Below are positions 55,737 through 64,000 of a stretch of DNA of 64,000 nucleotides, one piece after another. Both the position numbers and the translations under genes were made by a program. The stretch is from Schlegelella_A sp035995885. Lineage in GTDB: Bacteria; Pseudomonadota; Gammaproteobacteria; Burkholderiales; Burkholderiaceae_C. The notes under the pieces were generated by a model. That model was not told where the DNA came from, made no database searches, and worked only from the letters and a program-made list of their open reading frames with translations. The stretch spans positions 13,346 to 77,345 of the forward strand of contig DASYKC010000094.1 of NCBI GenBank assembly GCA_035995885.1, written 5' to 3'. Positions within the stretch are counted from its first letter, which is position 1, and every line of letters begins with the position of its first letter.

Positions 55737-58147
55737 ATTCGCCCGCGCGCTGGTGGCAGCGGTCGATCGGCGGCCGGATCATCCTGCTCTTCATGGCGCT
55801 GCTGATCGCGGTGCAGGTGGCGAGCTTCGCCGCCCTGCGCGCCAGCCTCGTCGATCACGCGCACCGCGTCCTGCCGGGCCAGCTCGAGTCGGGTCAGCGC
55901 CTGCTCCAGAACCTTCTCGACCGCCGCGCCCAGACCCTCATCAACGGCGCCCGACTCCTCGCGGCGGACTACGGCTTTCGCGAGGCGGTGAGCTCGAACG
56001 ACTCGGAGACGATCGTCTCCGTGCTCGCCAACCACGGCGCCCGCATCGGCGCGACCGAGGCGGCGCTGCTCTCGACCGACTTCAGGCTGCGCGCGAGCAC
56101 GGCCGTGCAGCACGAGGACCTGCTGCCGCTGGCGCAGCGCCTCGGCGCGCAGGCGGCGCGGTCGGGCCAGGCGAGCGCCATCACGCTGCAGCAGGGCCAG
56201 CCGTACCAGGCGGTGCTCGTGCCGCTCAAGTCGCCGCTCGTCACCGGCTGGGTGCTGATGGCGTTCCCGCTCGACGGCCAGCTCGGCAGCGACCTGAAGC
56301 GCCTCTCCGCCCTCGACCTGACGCTGCTCGCGCGCACGAGCCGAAGCGACCCGTGGTCGGTGAGCCTGACCAGCCTCGGCAGCGCCGCCGCGGCGACGCT
56401 CGCGCACCATCAGGCCAACGACGCCGGCGACGATGCGGCGATGACCTCGGTCGTCGCCCAGGGCGAGGAGCTCGGCGTGCGCGCGACGACGCTGAGCGGC
56501 GAGCGCCTCGGCGAGGCCGGCGCGAACGTGCGCGCGCTCCTCACCCTGTCGATCGACGACGCCGTCCGGCTCTCCGGCGACCTGCAGCTGGCGCTGATCG
56601 CGATCACGCTGGTCGGCATCGTCGTCTTCGCGTTCGGCAGCATCGTCACGGCGCGCCGGGTGACGACGCCGCTGCGCGGCCTCGCCGACGCTGCCGATCG
56701 CCTCGGCCGCGGCGACTACGCGACGCCGATGGCGCAGACGCTGCGCCACGACGAGATCGGCGAGCTGTCGCAGTCGTTCGAGCGGATGCGCCAGAGCATC
56801 GCCGAGAACCAGGCGCAGATCCTGCGCCTCGCCTACCGCGACAGCCTGACCGGGTTGCCCAATCGCGCCCGCTTCCGCGACGCCGTCCACCTCGCCCTGC
56901 GCGAGGCAGCGCCGGGCGCGACGGTCTCGGTCGTCATGCTCGACCTGAACCGCTTCAAGCACGTCAACGACGTGCTCGGCCACCGCATCGGCGACCTGCT
57001 CCTGGTCCAGGTCGCCGAGCGGCTGACCGAGCAGCTCGTGCGCGACGGCGACATGGTCGCGCGCCTGAGCGGCGACGAGTTCGGCGTCCTCCTGCGCACC
57101 GGCGACGTCGGCCTCGCCGTCTCGGTGGCGCGGCGCATCGAACAGTCGTTCGACGTGCCGCTGCTGCTCGAGGAGCATCACGTCGACATCGCCGCGAGCA
57201 TCGGCGTCGCCTGCTGGCCCGAGCTCGCCGACGACGGCGACTCGCTCCTCAACCGCGCCGAGGTCGCGATGTACGTCGCCAAGGGCCGCGCCAACGGGCC
57301 GCTCCTCTACGACCCGTCGATCGACGTCGCCAGCGCGCAGACGCTGACGCTCCTCACCGAGCTGCGCCAGGCGCTCGATCGCGGCGAGCTGCGCCTCTTC
57401 CTGCAGCCGAAGATCGCGCTCGGCACCGGCCAGGTCGTCGGCGCCGAGGGGCTGCTGCGCTGGCAGCATCCGCAGCGCGGCCTCGTGCCGCCGGCCGAGT
57501 TCATTCCCTTCGCGGAGAAGACCGGCTTCATCCACGCCCTGACGATGTGGGTCTTCGAGGAAGCGGCGCGCCATTGGCACGCGCTCAACGACGACGGCAT
57601 CGAGCTGCTGGTGTCGGTGAACCTCTCGACCCGCGACCTGCTCGATCCCGAGCTGGCGCAGAAGTTCGAGGCGGTGCTGGCGCGGCAGCGCGTGCCGGCG
57701 CGGGGCTTCTGCCTCGAGATCACCGAGAGCGCGATGATGGACGACCCGCAGCGCGCGCTCGCCACGCTCGACCGCCTCGCCGGCATCGGCTTCAAGCTCT
57801 CCATCGACGACTTCGGCACCGGCTATTCGTCGCTCGCCTACCTGAAGCGGCTGCCGGTGAGCGAGCTCAAGATCGACCAGTCGTTCGTCCGCAACATGCA
57901 GACCGACGCCAGCGACGCGACGATCGTGCGCTCGACGATCGACCTCGCCCACAACCTCGGCATCATGGTCGTCGCCGAGGGCGTCGAGAGCCTGCAGGTG
58001 TGGACGATGCTGCGCGACCTCCAGTGCGACGAGGCGCAGGGCTACCACATGGGCCGGCCGATGCCGATCGGCGAGTTCGCGGCCTGGTCCGCCAACTGGC
58101 TCGCCGGCCATCGCCGTCGCGACCTCGACAGCGCGGTCCTGCATTGA
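55733..58147 (+). CDS. Membrane-bound GGDEF/EAL cyclic di-GMP enzyme with periplasmic sensor
   Basis: 804 residues from GTG. Membrane helices at about 15-37 and 283-305 enclose a 245-residue periplasmic sensor region; a HAMP domain follows to about 360. The GGDEF domain carries SGDEF (446-450), an active variant, with an inhibitory I-site RDGD (437-440) exactly five residues before it. The EAL domain has EGL (572-574) in place of EAL but keeps the catalytic set: NLSTRD, EITES, IDDFGTGYSS, KIDQSF, AEGVES and QGYHMGRP. It could both make and degrade c-di-GMP. It is coupled to the cupredoxin gene before it and the outer-membrane-like gene after it, so it may sense copper or redox state. Confidence 0.95.
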   Translation: MNSPARWWQRSIGGRIILLFMALLIAVQVASFAALRASLVDHAHRVLPGQLESGQRLLQNLLDRRAQTLINGARLLAADYGFREAVSSNDSETIVSVLANHGARIGATEAALLSTDFRLRASTAVQHEDLLPLAQRLGAQAARSGQASAITLQQGQPYQAVLVPLKSPLVTGWVLMAFPLDGQLGSDLKRLSALDLTLLARTSRSDPWSVSLTSLGSAAAATLAHHQANDAGDDAAMTSVVAQGEELGVRATTLSGERLGEAGANVRALLTLSIDDAVRLSGDLQLALIAITLVGIVVFAFGSIVTARRVTTPLRGLADAADRLGRGDYATPMAQTLRHDEIGELSQSFERMRQSIAENQAQILRLAYRDSLTGLPNRARFRDAVHLALREAAPGATVSVVMLDLNRFKHVNDVLGHRIGDLLLVQVAERLTEQLVRDGDMVARLSGDEFGVLLRTGDVGLAVSVARRIEQSFDVPLLLEEHHVDIAASIGVACWPELADDGDSLLNRAEVAMYVAKGRANGPLLYDPSIDVASAQTLTLLTELRQALDRGELRLFLQPKIALGTGQVVGAEGLLRWQHPQRGLVPPAEFIPFAEKTGFIHALTMWVFEEAARHWHALNDDGIELLVSVNLSTRDLLDPELAQKFEAVLARQRVPARGFCLEITESAMMDDPQRALATLDRLAGIGFKLSIDDFGTGYSSLAYLKRLPVSELKIDQSFVRNMQTDASDATIVRSTIDLAHNLGIMVVAEGVESLQVWTMLRDLQCDEAQGYHMGRPMPIGEFAAWSANWLAGHRRRDLDSAVLH

Positions 58148-58896
58148 TGGCGCGCGCTGCGACGGCCGCGCGACGGCTCGGCGCCCTCGTCGTCGCGCAG
58201 CTCGCGATCGCGTCGGGCACGGCGTTCGCCGATCCCGGCTACTACGTCGTCACGGTCTACGACGACCCGGGCCTGCGCACCGTCGACTTCCGCTACTGGT
58301 CGGTGAAGCCGAACGGCGCGACGGCGATCTACTGGCCCGAGGTCGGCCTCGGCTGGAACGTCAACGGCCGGTGGTACACCGAGGTCCTGGCGAGCTACGT
58401 CGGCGGCGCGCACTTCGCGACCGAGCTCGAGAACGTCCTCTGGCAGAACGACCTCCTCCTCACCCAAGGGCAGTATCCGGTCGACGTCGCCATCCACACG
58501 CTGTGGGCGATCCCGCAGAAGACGATGGCGCGCCACACGTTCGAATTCGGACCCGTGTTCCAGACCGACATCGACCGGACGCAGGTCAACTTCAACCTCG
58601 TCTTCGAGCGCGGCTACGCTGCCGAGAGCGCCGATCCGGTCGAGCTCAAGTACCAGTGGCAGCTGCGTCACCGCTGGCAGCGCTGGCTGCACGTGGGCGC
58701 GCAGGGCTTCGGCGAGCTCGGTCGCTGGAACCACTGGTCGAAGAGCGATGCCCAGTCGCACCGCGCCGGCCCGGCGCTGTTCGGCGCGATCCCGGCCGGA
58801 CCGGGGACCGTCGCGTGGCAGGCCGCGTATCTGGTCGGCAAGACCTACGGGCGACGCGGCAGCATGTTGACGATGCGGATCAAGTACGACTTCTAG
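58147..58896 (+). CDS. Outer-membrane beta-barrel-like protein of unknown function
   Basis: 249 residues. The ATG shares one base with the preceding stop (TGATG). The signal peptide ends TAFADPGYY (about residue 29). The mature part alternates hydrophobic and polar residues with many Trp/Tyr (FRYWSVKPNG, IYWPEVGLGWNVNGRWY) and ends MRIKYDF, with a C-terminal Phe as required by the BAM machinery. This fits an 8-12 strand barrel. No family name is known to me. It is the third gene of the cupredoxin/c-di-GMP trio. Confidence 0.82.
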   Translation: MARAATAARRLGALVVAQLAIASGTAFADPGYYVVTVYDDPGLRTVDFRYWSVKPNGATAIYWPEVGLGWNVNGRWYTEVLASYVGGAHFATELENVLWQNDLLLTQGQYPVDVAIHTLWAIPQKTMARHTFEFGPVFQTDIDRTQVNFNLVFERGYAAESADPVELKYQWQLRHRWQRWLHVGAQGFGELGRWNHWSKSDAQSHRAGPALFGAIPAGPGTVAWQAAYLVGKTYGRRGSMLTMRIKYDF

Positions 58897-58910
58897 CGAA
58901 GCCGCGGCGA

Positions 58911-58932
58911 CTAACCTCCGGCTAACCTCCGG
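58911..58932. repeat. Exact 11-bp tandem duplication at a stop codon
   Basis: CTAACCTCCGG occurs twice back to back (58911-58921 and 58922-58932). The right copy contains the TAG stop of the minus-strand gene, so a second in-register copy follows the stop. It looks like a recent slippage duplication. Confidence 0.9.
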
Positions 58933-59338
58933 CCGGTTCGATCTTGACGACGTCCGAGCTCGCGAGCAAGGCGTCGTACGACGTGTCGGTGAACGGGCGC
59001 GACATCTCGAACACGTTCAACGGATCCTGCTTCAGCTTCTTCGGCACGTTCGCCGGCTTGCCGCTTCCGGGCGGCGCCTTCGTTGCCGTCGGCATCGGCA
59101 TCGGCCGCCCCAGCGACGGCACGGCCTCGTGCAGCTTGACCAGACCGCGGACCTTGACCAGCTCGCCTTCCTTGGCGCTCAGCTGGGCGAGCACGGTCGA
59201 GAACCGGTGCTCGTATTCCTTCTCGACCTCGCGCGAGGCGAGACGAATGGCGATCTCGACGCTGCGCTTGTGCACCCGATTGAGGATGCAATAGACGGCG
59301 AGGCCGGTCGAGATGCAACAGAAGATCGTGAACAGCAT
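58922..59338 (-). CDS. Small membrane-anchored coiled-coil protein
   Basis: 138 residues. Residues 2-20 form one membrane helix (LFTIFCCISTGLAVYCIL) with two adjacent Cys. A charged helix follows (RSVEIAIRLASREVEKEYEH, about 25-44, then FSTVLAQLSAKEGELVKVRGLV), probably coiled coil, then a Pro-rich linker and a C-terminal segment NVFEMSRPFTDTSYDALL. No family is recognised. It faces the outer-membrane-like gene tail-to-tail with 25 bases between, and is divergent from the HEFGH protein gene with 133 bases between. Confidence 0.75.
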   Translation of the reverse strand: MLFTIFCCISTGLAVYCILNRVHKRSVEIAIRLASREVEKEYEHRFSTVLAQLSAKEGELVKVRGLVKLHEAVPSLGRPMPMPTATKAPPGSGKPANVPKKLKQDPLNVFEMSRPFTDTSYDALLASSDVVKIEPAGG

Positions 59339-59471
59339 GGTCGATCCTTGAAGAAGGATTCAAGGCAGCGCCGAAGGTAGCGCAACTCGGCGCGCGCAAG
59401 CGCTGCGGCGCCGCGCGTCGCCGTGCGGTTTGCCACGCGGCGGGCGCATTCGCCGTAACAATCGCGAGGCC

Positions 59472-59984
59472 GTGCCGAACCGTTCCTGCCGCGCCGTCGT
59501 CGCGACCGCGCTCGTGCTTGTCCTCGCCGCCGCGCCAGTGCAGGCGCAATGGGTGCCTTCGGGCGAGCTCGCCAACGTCCTGGTCGTGCACGACTGCAGC
59601 CAGACCGCCGGCGACGTCGCCGTCTCGCGCCTCGATCCGCCGACCGTCTACCTCTGCGACACCGTCGTCCGGCTGGTCCGCAAGAAGGATCCGGGCGCCG
59701 AGCACTTCTACTTCGTCCACGAGTTCGGCCACATCGCGATGGCGACGTCGGACGAAGCCGCCGCCGACTGCTGGGCGGCGCGCGCGCTCGCCGGCGCGCC
59801 GCACGGCGGCCGCTACCTGCGCGCCGCGATCGAGCACTTTCGCGCCCGTCCCGACGACTACAGCCGCCGCTACGGAACGCCGAACCAGCGCGCCGAGCGG
59901 ATCAGGCGCTGCGCCGAGGAAGCGCGGCCGGACGGCGATGCAATCGACCCGGCGCCGCCGGCGTCACCGCGGCGCGGGCGCTGA
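59472..59984 (+). CDS. Secreted protein with HEFGH metal motif, possible metallopeptidase
   Basis: 170 residues from GTG. Signal peptide 1-25, cleaved after PVQA. The mature part has HEFGH (about 79-83) followed 9 residues later by EAAADCWAA, giving HExxH plus a downstream Glu/Asp pair, as in gluzincin-type zinc sites. Cys at about 42, 62, 98 and 146 may form two disulfides. At 145 mature residues it is smaller than most metallopeptidases. The tail is Pro/Arg-rich. It starts a rightward run that continues with ribF after 59 bases. Function is inferred from the motif only. Confidence 0.75.
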   Translation: MPNRSCRAVVATALVLVLAAAPVQAQWVPSGELANVLVVHDCSQTAGDVAVSRLDPPTVYLCDTVVRLVRKKDPGAEHFYFVHEFGHIAMATSDEAAADCWAARALAGAPHGGRYLRAAIEHFRARPDDYSRRYGTPNQRAERIRRCAEEARPDGDAIDPAPPASPRRGR

Positions 59985-60043
59985 TCGGCGCTAATCAGCG
60001 CATAGCGGCGCGGCGCGAACGCACCCGCCGATAATCCCGCGCC

Positions 60044-61090
60044 ATGCGCGTCTTCCGCAGCCTGCGGCACCCCGGCCTCGCGCCGCGATGCGCGCTCACG
60101 ATCGGCAACTTCGACGGCGTCCATCGCGGCCACCAGGCGATGCTCGCGCTGCTCGTCTCCGAGGCGGCGCACCGCGGCCTGCCGGCGACGGTGCTCACCT
60201 TCGAGCCGAACCCGCGCGACTTCTTCGCGCGGATGAGAAGCCAGCCCGACGCGGCGCCGGCGCGAATCGCGACGCTGCGCGACAAGCTGTGCGAGCTCGA
60301 GCGCTGCGGCGTCGCCCAGGCGGTGGTGATGCGCTTCGATGCGGCCTTCGCGGCGCAGACGCCCGAGGCCTTCGTCGCCGATGTCCTCGTCGCCGGCCTG
60401 GGCGCGCGCTACGTCCTCGTCGGCGACGACTTCCGCTACGGCGCGCGCCGCGCCGGGGACTACGCGATGCTCGACGCCGCCGGCGCGCGCCACGGCTTCG
60501 ACGTCGCCCGCATGATGAGCTACGAGGTGCACGGCCTGCGCGTCTCGAGCTCGGCCGTGCGCGCCGCGCTCGCCGCCGGCGACATGGCCGAGGCGGCGGC
60601 GCTGCTCGGCCGGCCCTACAGCGTCAGCGGCCGCGTCGTTCACGGCGCACGCCTCGGCCGCGCCCTCGGCGAGAGCGGCGCCGGCCGCGGCGACGGCTTT
60701 CGCACCCTCAACATCCGCTTCGGCCATCCGAAGCCGGCGGCGATGGGGATCTTCGTCGTCCGCGTCCACGGCCTCGGGGGACTGGCAGGCACGCCAGCGA
60801 TCGCCGGCGTCGCCAGCCTCGGCAAGCGGCCGACCGTCGACGACAGCGGCCGCGTCCTGCTCGAGGTGCACTGCTTCGACTGGCCCCACGCGCTCGGTGA
60901 CGAAGGGGGCTACGGTAAACTCGTCCGCGTGGAGCTGCTGCACAAACTGCGCGACGAAGCGCGCTACGACTCGCTCGCCGCCCTCGCCGCCGCGATCGGC
61001 CAGGACGCTGCCGACGCGCGCGCCTTCCTCGCCGCAGAGGCCGCAGCGCATGCCGCGACCGGGCGGCAGACGACGCGCGACCGAATTTGA
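60044..61090 (+). CDS. ribF: Bifunctional riboflavin kinase / FAD synthetase
   Basis: 348 residues. The N-terminal FAD synthetase half has TIGNFDGVHRGHQ (nucleotidyltransferase HxGH-like motif, about 19-31) and the ISSSAVR-like VSSSAVRAAL. The C-terminal riboflavin kinase half has GRPYSVSGRVVHGARLGR and GFRTLNI, though the usual PTxN motif reads TLN. It makes FMN and then FAD in the cytoplasm. It is followed by ileS after 116 bases, the common proteobacterial ribF-ileS(-lspA) order. Confidence 0.96.
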   Translation: MRVFRSLRHPGLAPRCALTIGNFDGVHRGHQAMLALLVSEAAHRGLPATVLTFEPNPRDFFARMRSQPDAAPARIATLRDKLCELERCGVAQAVVMRFDAAFAAQTPEAFVADVLVAGLGARYVLVGDDFRYGARRAGDYAMLDAAGARHGFDVARMMSYEVHGLRVSSSAVRAALAAGDMAEAAALLGRPYSVSGRVVHGARLGRALGESGAGRGDGFRTLNIRFGHPKPAAMGIFVVRVHGLGGLAGTPAIAGVASLGKRPTVDDSGRVLLEVHCFDWPHALGDEGGYGKLVRVELLHKLRDEARYDSLAALAAAIGQDAADARAFLAAEAAAHAATGRQTTRDRI

Positions 61091-61101
61091 TCGGCGCGTG
61101 G

Positions 61102-61119
61102 GTCGCAGCGCGCTGCGAC
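61102..61119. repeat. 18-base perfect palindrome between ribF and ileS
   Basis: GTCGCAGCGCGCTGCGAC is fully self-complementary and starts 11 bases after the ribF stop. No T-run follows. It may be an mRNA stabiliser, a weak Rho-type end or a protein site. Confidence 0.5.
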
Positions 61120-61206
61120 GACCGTCGCGACCGATCGAGATCCGATCGTCGCCCGCCTCCTTCCTCCGCTGCCGACTGATGCCGACCGCTGCCCGAAAGA
61201 TTCGCC

Positions 61207-64000
61207 ATGGCTGACGAGCCTCGCTCCGATGCATCGGCCGCCCCGCGCCCGCCGATCGACTACCGCGCGACGCTGAACCTGCCCGACACGCCGTTCCCGA
61301 TGCGCGGCGACCTGCCGAAGCGGGAGCCCGGCTGGGTGAAGAAGTGGAGCGAGGAAGGCGTCTACCAGCGTCTGCGCGAAGCTCGCCACGGCCGGCCGCG
61401 CTTCGTCCTCCACGACGGGCCGCCGTACGCGAACGGCCAGCTGCACGTCGGCCACGCCGCCAACAAGATCCTGAAGGACATGATCGTCAAGGCGCGCCAG
61501 CTCGCCGGCTTCGACTCGCGCTACACGCCGGGCTGGGATTGCCACGGGCTGCCGATCGAGAACGCGATCGAGAAGAGATTCGGGCGCGGCCTGCCGCGCG
61601 AGGAAGTGCAGGCGAAGAGCCGCGCCTACGCGACCGAGCAGATCGCCCAGCAGATGGCCGACTTCAAGCGCATCGGCGTTCTCGGCGATTGGGACCATCC
61701 GTACCGGACGATGGACTTCGCCAACGAGGCCGGCGAGATCCGCGTCCTGAAGCGGATGATCGAGCGCGGCTTCGTCTACCGCGGCCTGAAGCCGGTGTAC
61801 TGGTGCTTCGACTGCGGCTCGTCGCTCGCCGAGTTCGAGATCGAATACGACGATCGCAAGTCGACGGCGGTCGACGTCGCCTTTCTCGCCGCCGAGCCCG
61901 ACAGGCTCGCCGCGGCGTTCGGCGTCGCGCCCTTCGCCAAGGACGCCTTCGCCGTCATCTGGACGACGACGCCGTGGACGATCCCCGCCAACCAGGCGCT
62001 CAACCTCAATCCGAAGCTCGAGTACTCGCTCGTCGACACCGAGCGCGGCCTGCTCGTCCTGGCGAGCGCGCTGGTCGAGAAGTGCCTGGCGCGCTACGGC
62101 CTCGATGGCACGGTGCTCGCGAGCGTCGCCGGCGAGCGCCTCGACGGCCTCGGCTTTCGTCATCCGCTCGCCGCCGTCCATCCCGGCTACGACCGCATCG
62201 CGCCGGTCTACCTCGCCGACTACGCGACCGCCGAGGAAGGCACCGGCATCGTCCACTCGGCGCCGGCCTACGGCGTCGACGACTTCAACTCGTGCCGTGC
62301 GCACGGCCTCGCGGTCGACGACATCCTCAATCCGGTCCAGGGCAACGGCGTCTACGAAGACGCCTTGCCGCTCTTCGGCGGCCTGCACATCTGGAAGGCG
62401 ACGCCGGTGATCGTCGACGCGCTGCGCGACGCCGACCGGCTGCTCGCGAGCTCGACCCTCGTGCACAGCTATCCGCATTGCTGGCGCCACAAGACGGCGG
62501 TCGTCTACCGCGCCGCGGCGCAGTGGTTCGTCCGCATGGACGAGCCCGACGACGCGACGCGCGGCGTGTTCGCCACCGACCCCGCGCCGCGGACCTTGCG
62601 CGAATGCGCGCTCGACGCGATCGACGCGACCGACTTCTATCCCGAGAACGGCCGGGCCCGCCTGCACGACATGATCGCGCACCGACCCGACTGGTGCATC
62701 AGCCGGCAGCGCAACTGGGGCGTGCCGCTGCCGTTCTTCCTCCACAAGGTGACGGGCGAGCTGCATCCCGACACGCTGGCGCTGATCGATCGCGCCGCCG
62801 CGATCGTCGCCGAGGGCGGCGTCGAGGCGTGGTCGCGTCTGAGCGCCGAAGACATCCTCGGCGTCGAGGGCGAGCGCTCGGCGGCGAGCTACGCCAAGAG
62901 CAACGACATCCTCGACGTCTGGTTCGATTCGGGCTCGACCTTCTTCCACGTCCTGCGCGGCAGCCATCCCGAGACGACGTCGCCCGACGACGACGGCACG
63001 AAGCCCGAGGCCGACCTCTACCTCGAAGGCCACGACCAGCACCGCGGCTGGTTCCATTCGTCGCTGCTGATCGCCTGCGCGATCGAAGGTCACGCGCCGT
63101 ACCGGGGCCTGCTCACGCACGGCTTCGCCGTCGACGGCTCCGGCCGCAAGATGAGCAAGAGCCTCGGCAACTTCGTGGCCCTGCACGAGGTCACCGCCAA
63201 GCTCGGCGCCGAGATCATCCGCCTCTGGTGCGCATCGACCGACTACTCGGGCGACCTCGCGATCGACGACAAGATCCTGGCCCGCGTCGTCGACGCGTAC
63301 CGGCGCATCCGGAACACGCTGCGCTTCCTGCTCGCCAACACGAGCGACTTCGACGCCGCGACCGACGCCGTCCCGCTCGCCGAGATGCTCGAGATCGACC
63401 GCTGGGCGCTCGCGCGCACGGCCGCGCTGCAGGCCGAGATCGTCGGCCGCGTCGACGCGGCGCGCGGCGTCTTCGCCGGCGGCCACTACGGCGACTACGA
63501 GTTCCATCCGGTCGTCGCCAAGCTGCAGGTGTTCTGCTCCGAGGACCTCGGCGCCTTCTACCTCGACGTCCTCAAGGACCGCCTCTACACGACGCCGACG
63601 GCGTCGCACGCGCGCCGCTCGGCGCAGACCGCGCTCTGGCACATCGCCCACGCGATGCTGCGCTGGATGGCGCCGTTCCTCAGCTTCACCGCCGAGGAGG
63701 CGTGGAAGGTGTTCGGGCCGAAGGGCTCGGTCTCGATCTTCACCGAGACGTACAGCGATACCCGCTCGTGGGCCGACCCGGCGCTGCTCGAGAAGTGGCA
63801 GCGCATCGGCCAGGTCCGGGTCGAATCGAACCGGCAGATCGAAAGCCTGCGCAGCGAGGGCAAGCTGGGCTCGTCGCTGCAAGCCGAGGTGAAGGTCGCG
63901 GCCGGGCCGGCGACGCTCGACACGCTCGCGTCGCTCGCCGACGACCTTCGCTTCGTGCTGATCGCCTCGGCCGCTGCTGTCGAAGCGCTGCCGGGTGCGG
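61207..64000 (+). CDS. ileS: Isoleucine-tRNA ligase (3' end outside window)
   Basis: 931 codons are open from ATG at 61207 to the window edge with no stop. Class I synthetase motifs: HVGH (80-83, the HIGH motif) in DGPPYANGQLHVGH, and KMSKS (648-652). The editing domain has TTTPWTIPANQAL and GTGIVHSAPAYG with the catalytic Asp following. WCISRQRNWGVPLP, LDVWFDSGS and GHDQHRGWFHSS are also typical. It charges tRNA-Ile and edits Val. By comparison with E. coli IleS (938 residues) about 60-70 residues are missing, including the C-terminal zinc-binding Cys cluster. Confidence 0.97.
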   Translation, partial: MADEPRSDASAAPRPPIDYRATLNLPDTPFPMRGDLPKREPGWVKKWSEEGVYQRLREARHGRPRFVLHDGPPYANGQLHVGHAANKILKDMIVKARQLAGFDSRYTPGWDCHGLPIENAIEKRFGRGLPREEVQAKSRAYATEQIAQQMADFKRIGVLGDWDHPYRTMDFANEAGEIRVLKRMIERGFVYRGLKPVYWCFDCGSSLAEFEIEYDDRKSTAVDVAFLAAEPDRLAAAFGVAPFAKDAFAVIWTTTPWTIPANQALNLNPKLEYSLVDTERGLLVLASALVEKCLARYGLDGTVLASVAGERLDGLGFRHPLAAVHPGYDRIAPVYLADYATAEEGTGIVHSAPAYGVDDFNSCRAHGLAVDDILNPVQGNGVYEDALPLFGGLHIWKATPVIVDALRDADRLLASSTLVHSYPHCWRHKTAVVYRAAAQWFVRMDEPDDATRGVFATDPAPRTLRECALDAIDATDFYPENGRARLHDMIAHRPDWCISRQRNWGVPLPFFLHKVTGELHPDTLALIDRAAAIVAEGGVEAWSRLSAEDILGVEGERSAASYAKSNDILDVWFDSGSTFFHVLRGSHPETTSPDDDGTKPEADLYLEGHDQHRGWFHSSLLIACAIEGHAPYRGLLTHGFAVDGSGRKMSKSLGNFVALHEVTAKLGAEIIRLWCASTDYSGDLAIDDKILARVVDAYRRIRNTLRFLLANTSDFDAATDAVPLAEMLEIDRWALARTAALQAEIVGRVDAARGVFAGGHYGDYEFHPVVAKLQVFCSEDLGAFYLDVLKDRLYTTPTASHARRSAQTALWHIAHAMLRWMAPFLSFTAEEAWKVFGPKGSVSIFTETYSDTRSWADPALLEKWQRIGQVRVESNRQIESLRSEGKLGSSLQAEVKVAAGPATLDTLASLADDLRFVLIASAAAVEALPGA

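Noticed and set aside
60010..60043. FMN riboswitch before ribF
   Set aside because: The leader is only 59 bases between genes and shows none of the conserved RFN element segments.
60964..63882. 972-codon minus-strand frame opposite ileS
   Set aside because: The plus strand is an unmistakable IleS with HVGH and KMSKS; the minus frame has no motif.

Overview
This window comes from the chromosome of a G+C-rich Gram-negative bacterium, most likely a betaproteobacterium of the Burkholderiales or a close relative. The evidence is the gene content (EttA, RhlE, Tim44-like protein, YaeQ, YajQ, E. coli-type ArgG, MurB, RibF followed by IleS), the many Tat and lipoprotein signals, GTG/TTG starts, and gene ends that overlap by 1-4 bases. 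I see no insertion sequence, prophage, CRISPR array, rRNA or tRNA. About 57 protein genes fill nearly all of the 64 kb; only one gap exceeds 300 bases (10998-11460). Long open frames opposite or offset to real genes are abundant because of the base composition and are not annotated.

Layout. 1-5424: end of an EAL-domain protein, a small secreted protein with two TonB-box-like motifs, a lipoprotein metalloprotease, and the ribosome-associated ATPase EttA. 5536-13388: a class III nucleotide cyclase with TPRs, helicase RhlE, an NAD-binding protein, the ribosome GTPase RsgA, a Tim44-like membrane protein and a PfkB sugar kinase. 13398-18550: a MesD-like (folate-independent) methionine synthase that shares four bases with a 2-oxoglutarate/Fe(II) dioxygenase gene, an SRPBCC protein, a DUF418 membrane protein, and a flavin monooxygenase-like protein with a cupin. 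18754-29181: a cold-shock protein with a clear terminator, an NADP oxidoreductase, a large multi-PAS hybrid histidine kinase, an M3 oligopeptidase, glutathione reductase, YaeQ, DUF924 and a YXWGXW-type protein.

29328-38262 is a sugar-acid locus. A GntR/FCD regulator with two dehydrogenases runs rightwards. A complete ABC importer (ATPase, Tat-dependent binding protein, two permeases) and an IlvD/Edd-family aldonate dehydratase run leftwards. The importer operon carries stem-loops or terminator-like structures in its gaps, which suggests that the subunits are made in different amounts. The PfkB kinase at 12468 could feed from the same route. No aldolase is present in the window.

38343-49387: Cu/Zn superoxide dismutase, a PAP2 phosphatase / lipid kinase / metallophosphoesterase trio, an acyl-CoA synthetase, a Ser/Thr kinase with a long disordered linker, ArgG, MurB, YajQ and a retropepsin-like protease. 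49485-54992: two acyl-CoA dehydrogenases, a P1-family (DmpA/NylC-like) peptidase, a Tat-signal alpha/beta hydrolase and an rRNA pseudouridine synthase, closely packed. 55128-58896: a tightly overlapping trio of a predicted cupredoxin, a GGDEF/EAL protein with a periplasmic sensor region, and an outer-membrane-like protein. It ends with two orphan genes, ribF, and ileS, which runs off the right edge.

The most novel-looking items are the MesD-like/dioxygenase operon, the cupredoxin/c-di-GMP/outer-membrane trio, the stepped attenuators in the sugar importer operon, and an 18-codon reading frame with a perfect Shine-Dalgarno sequence upstream of rsgA.
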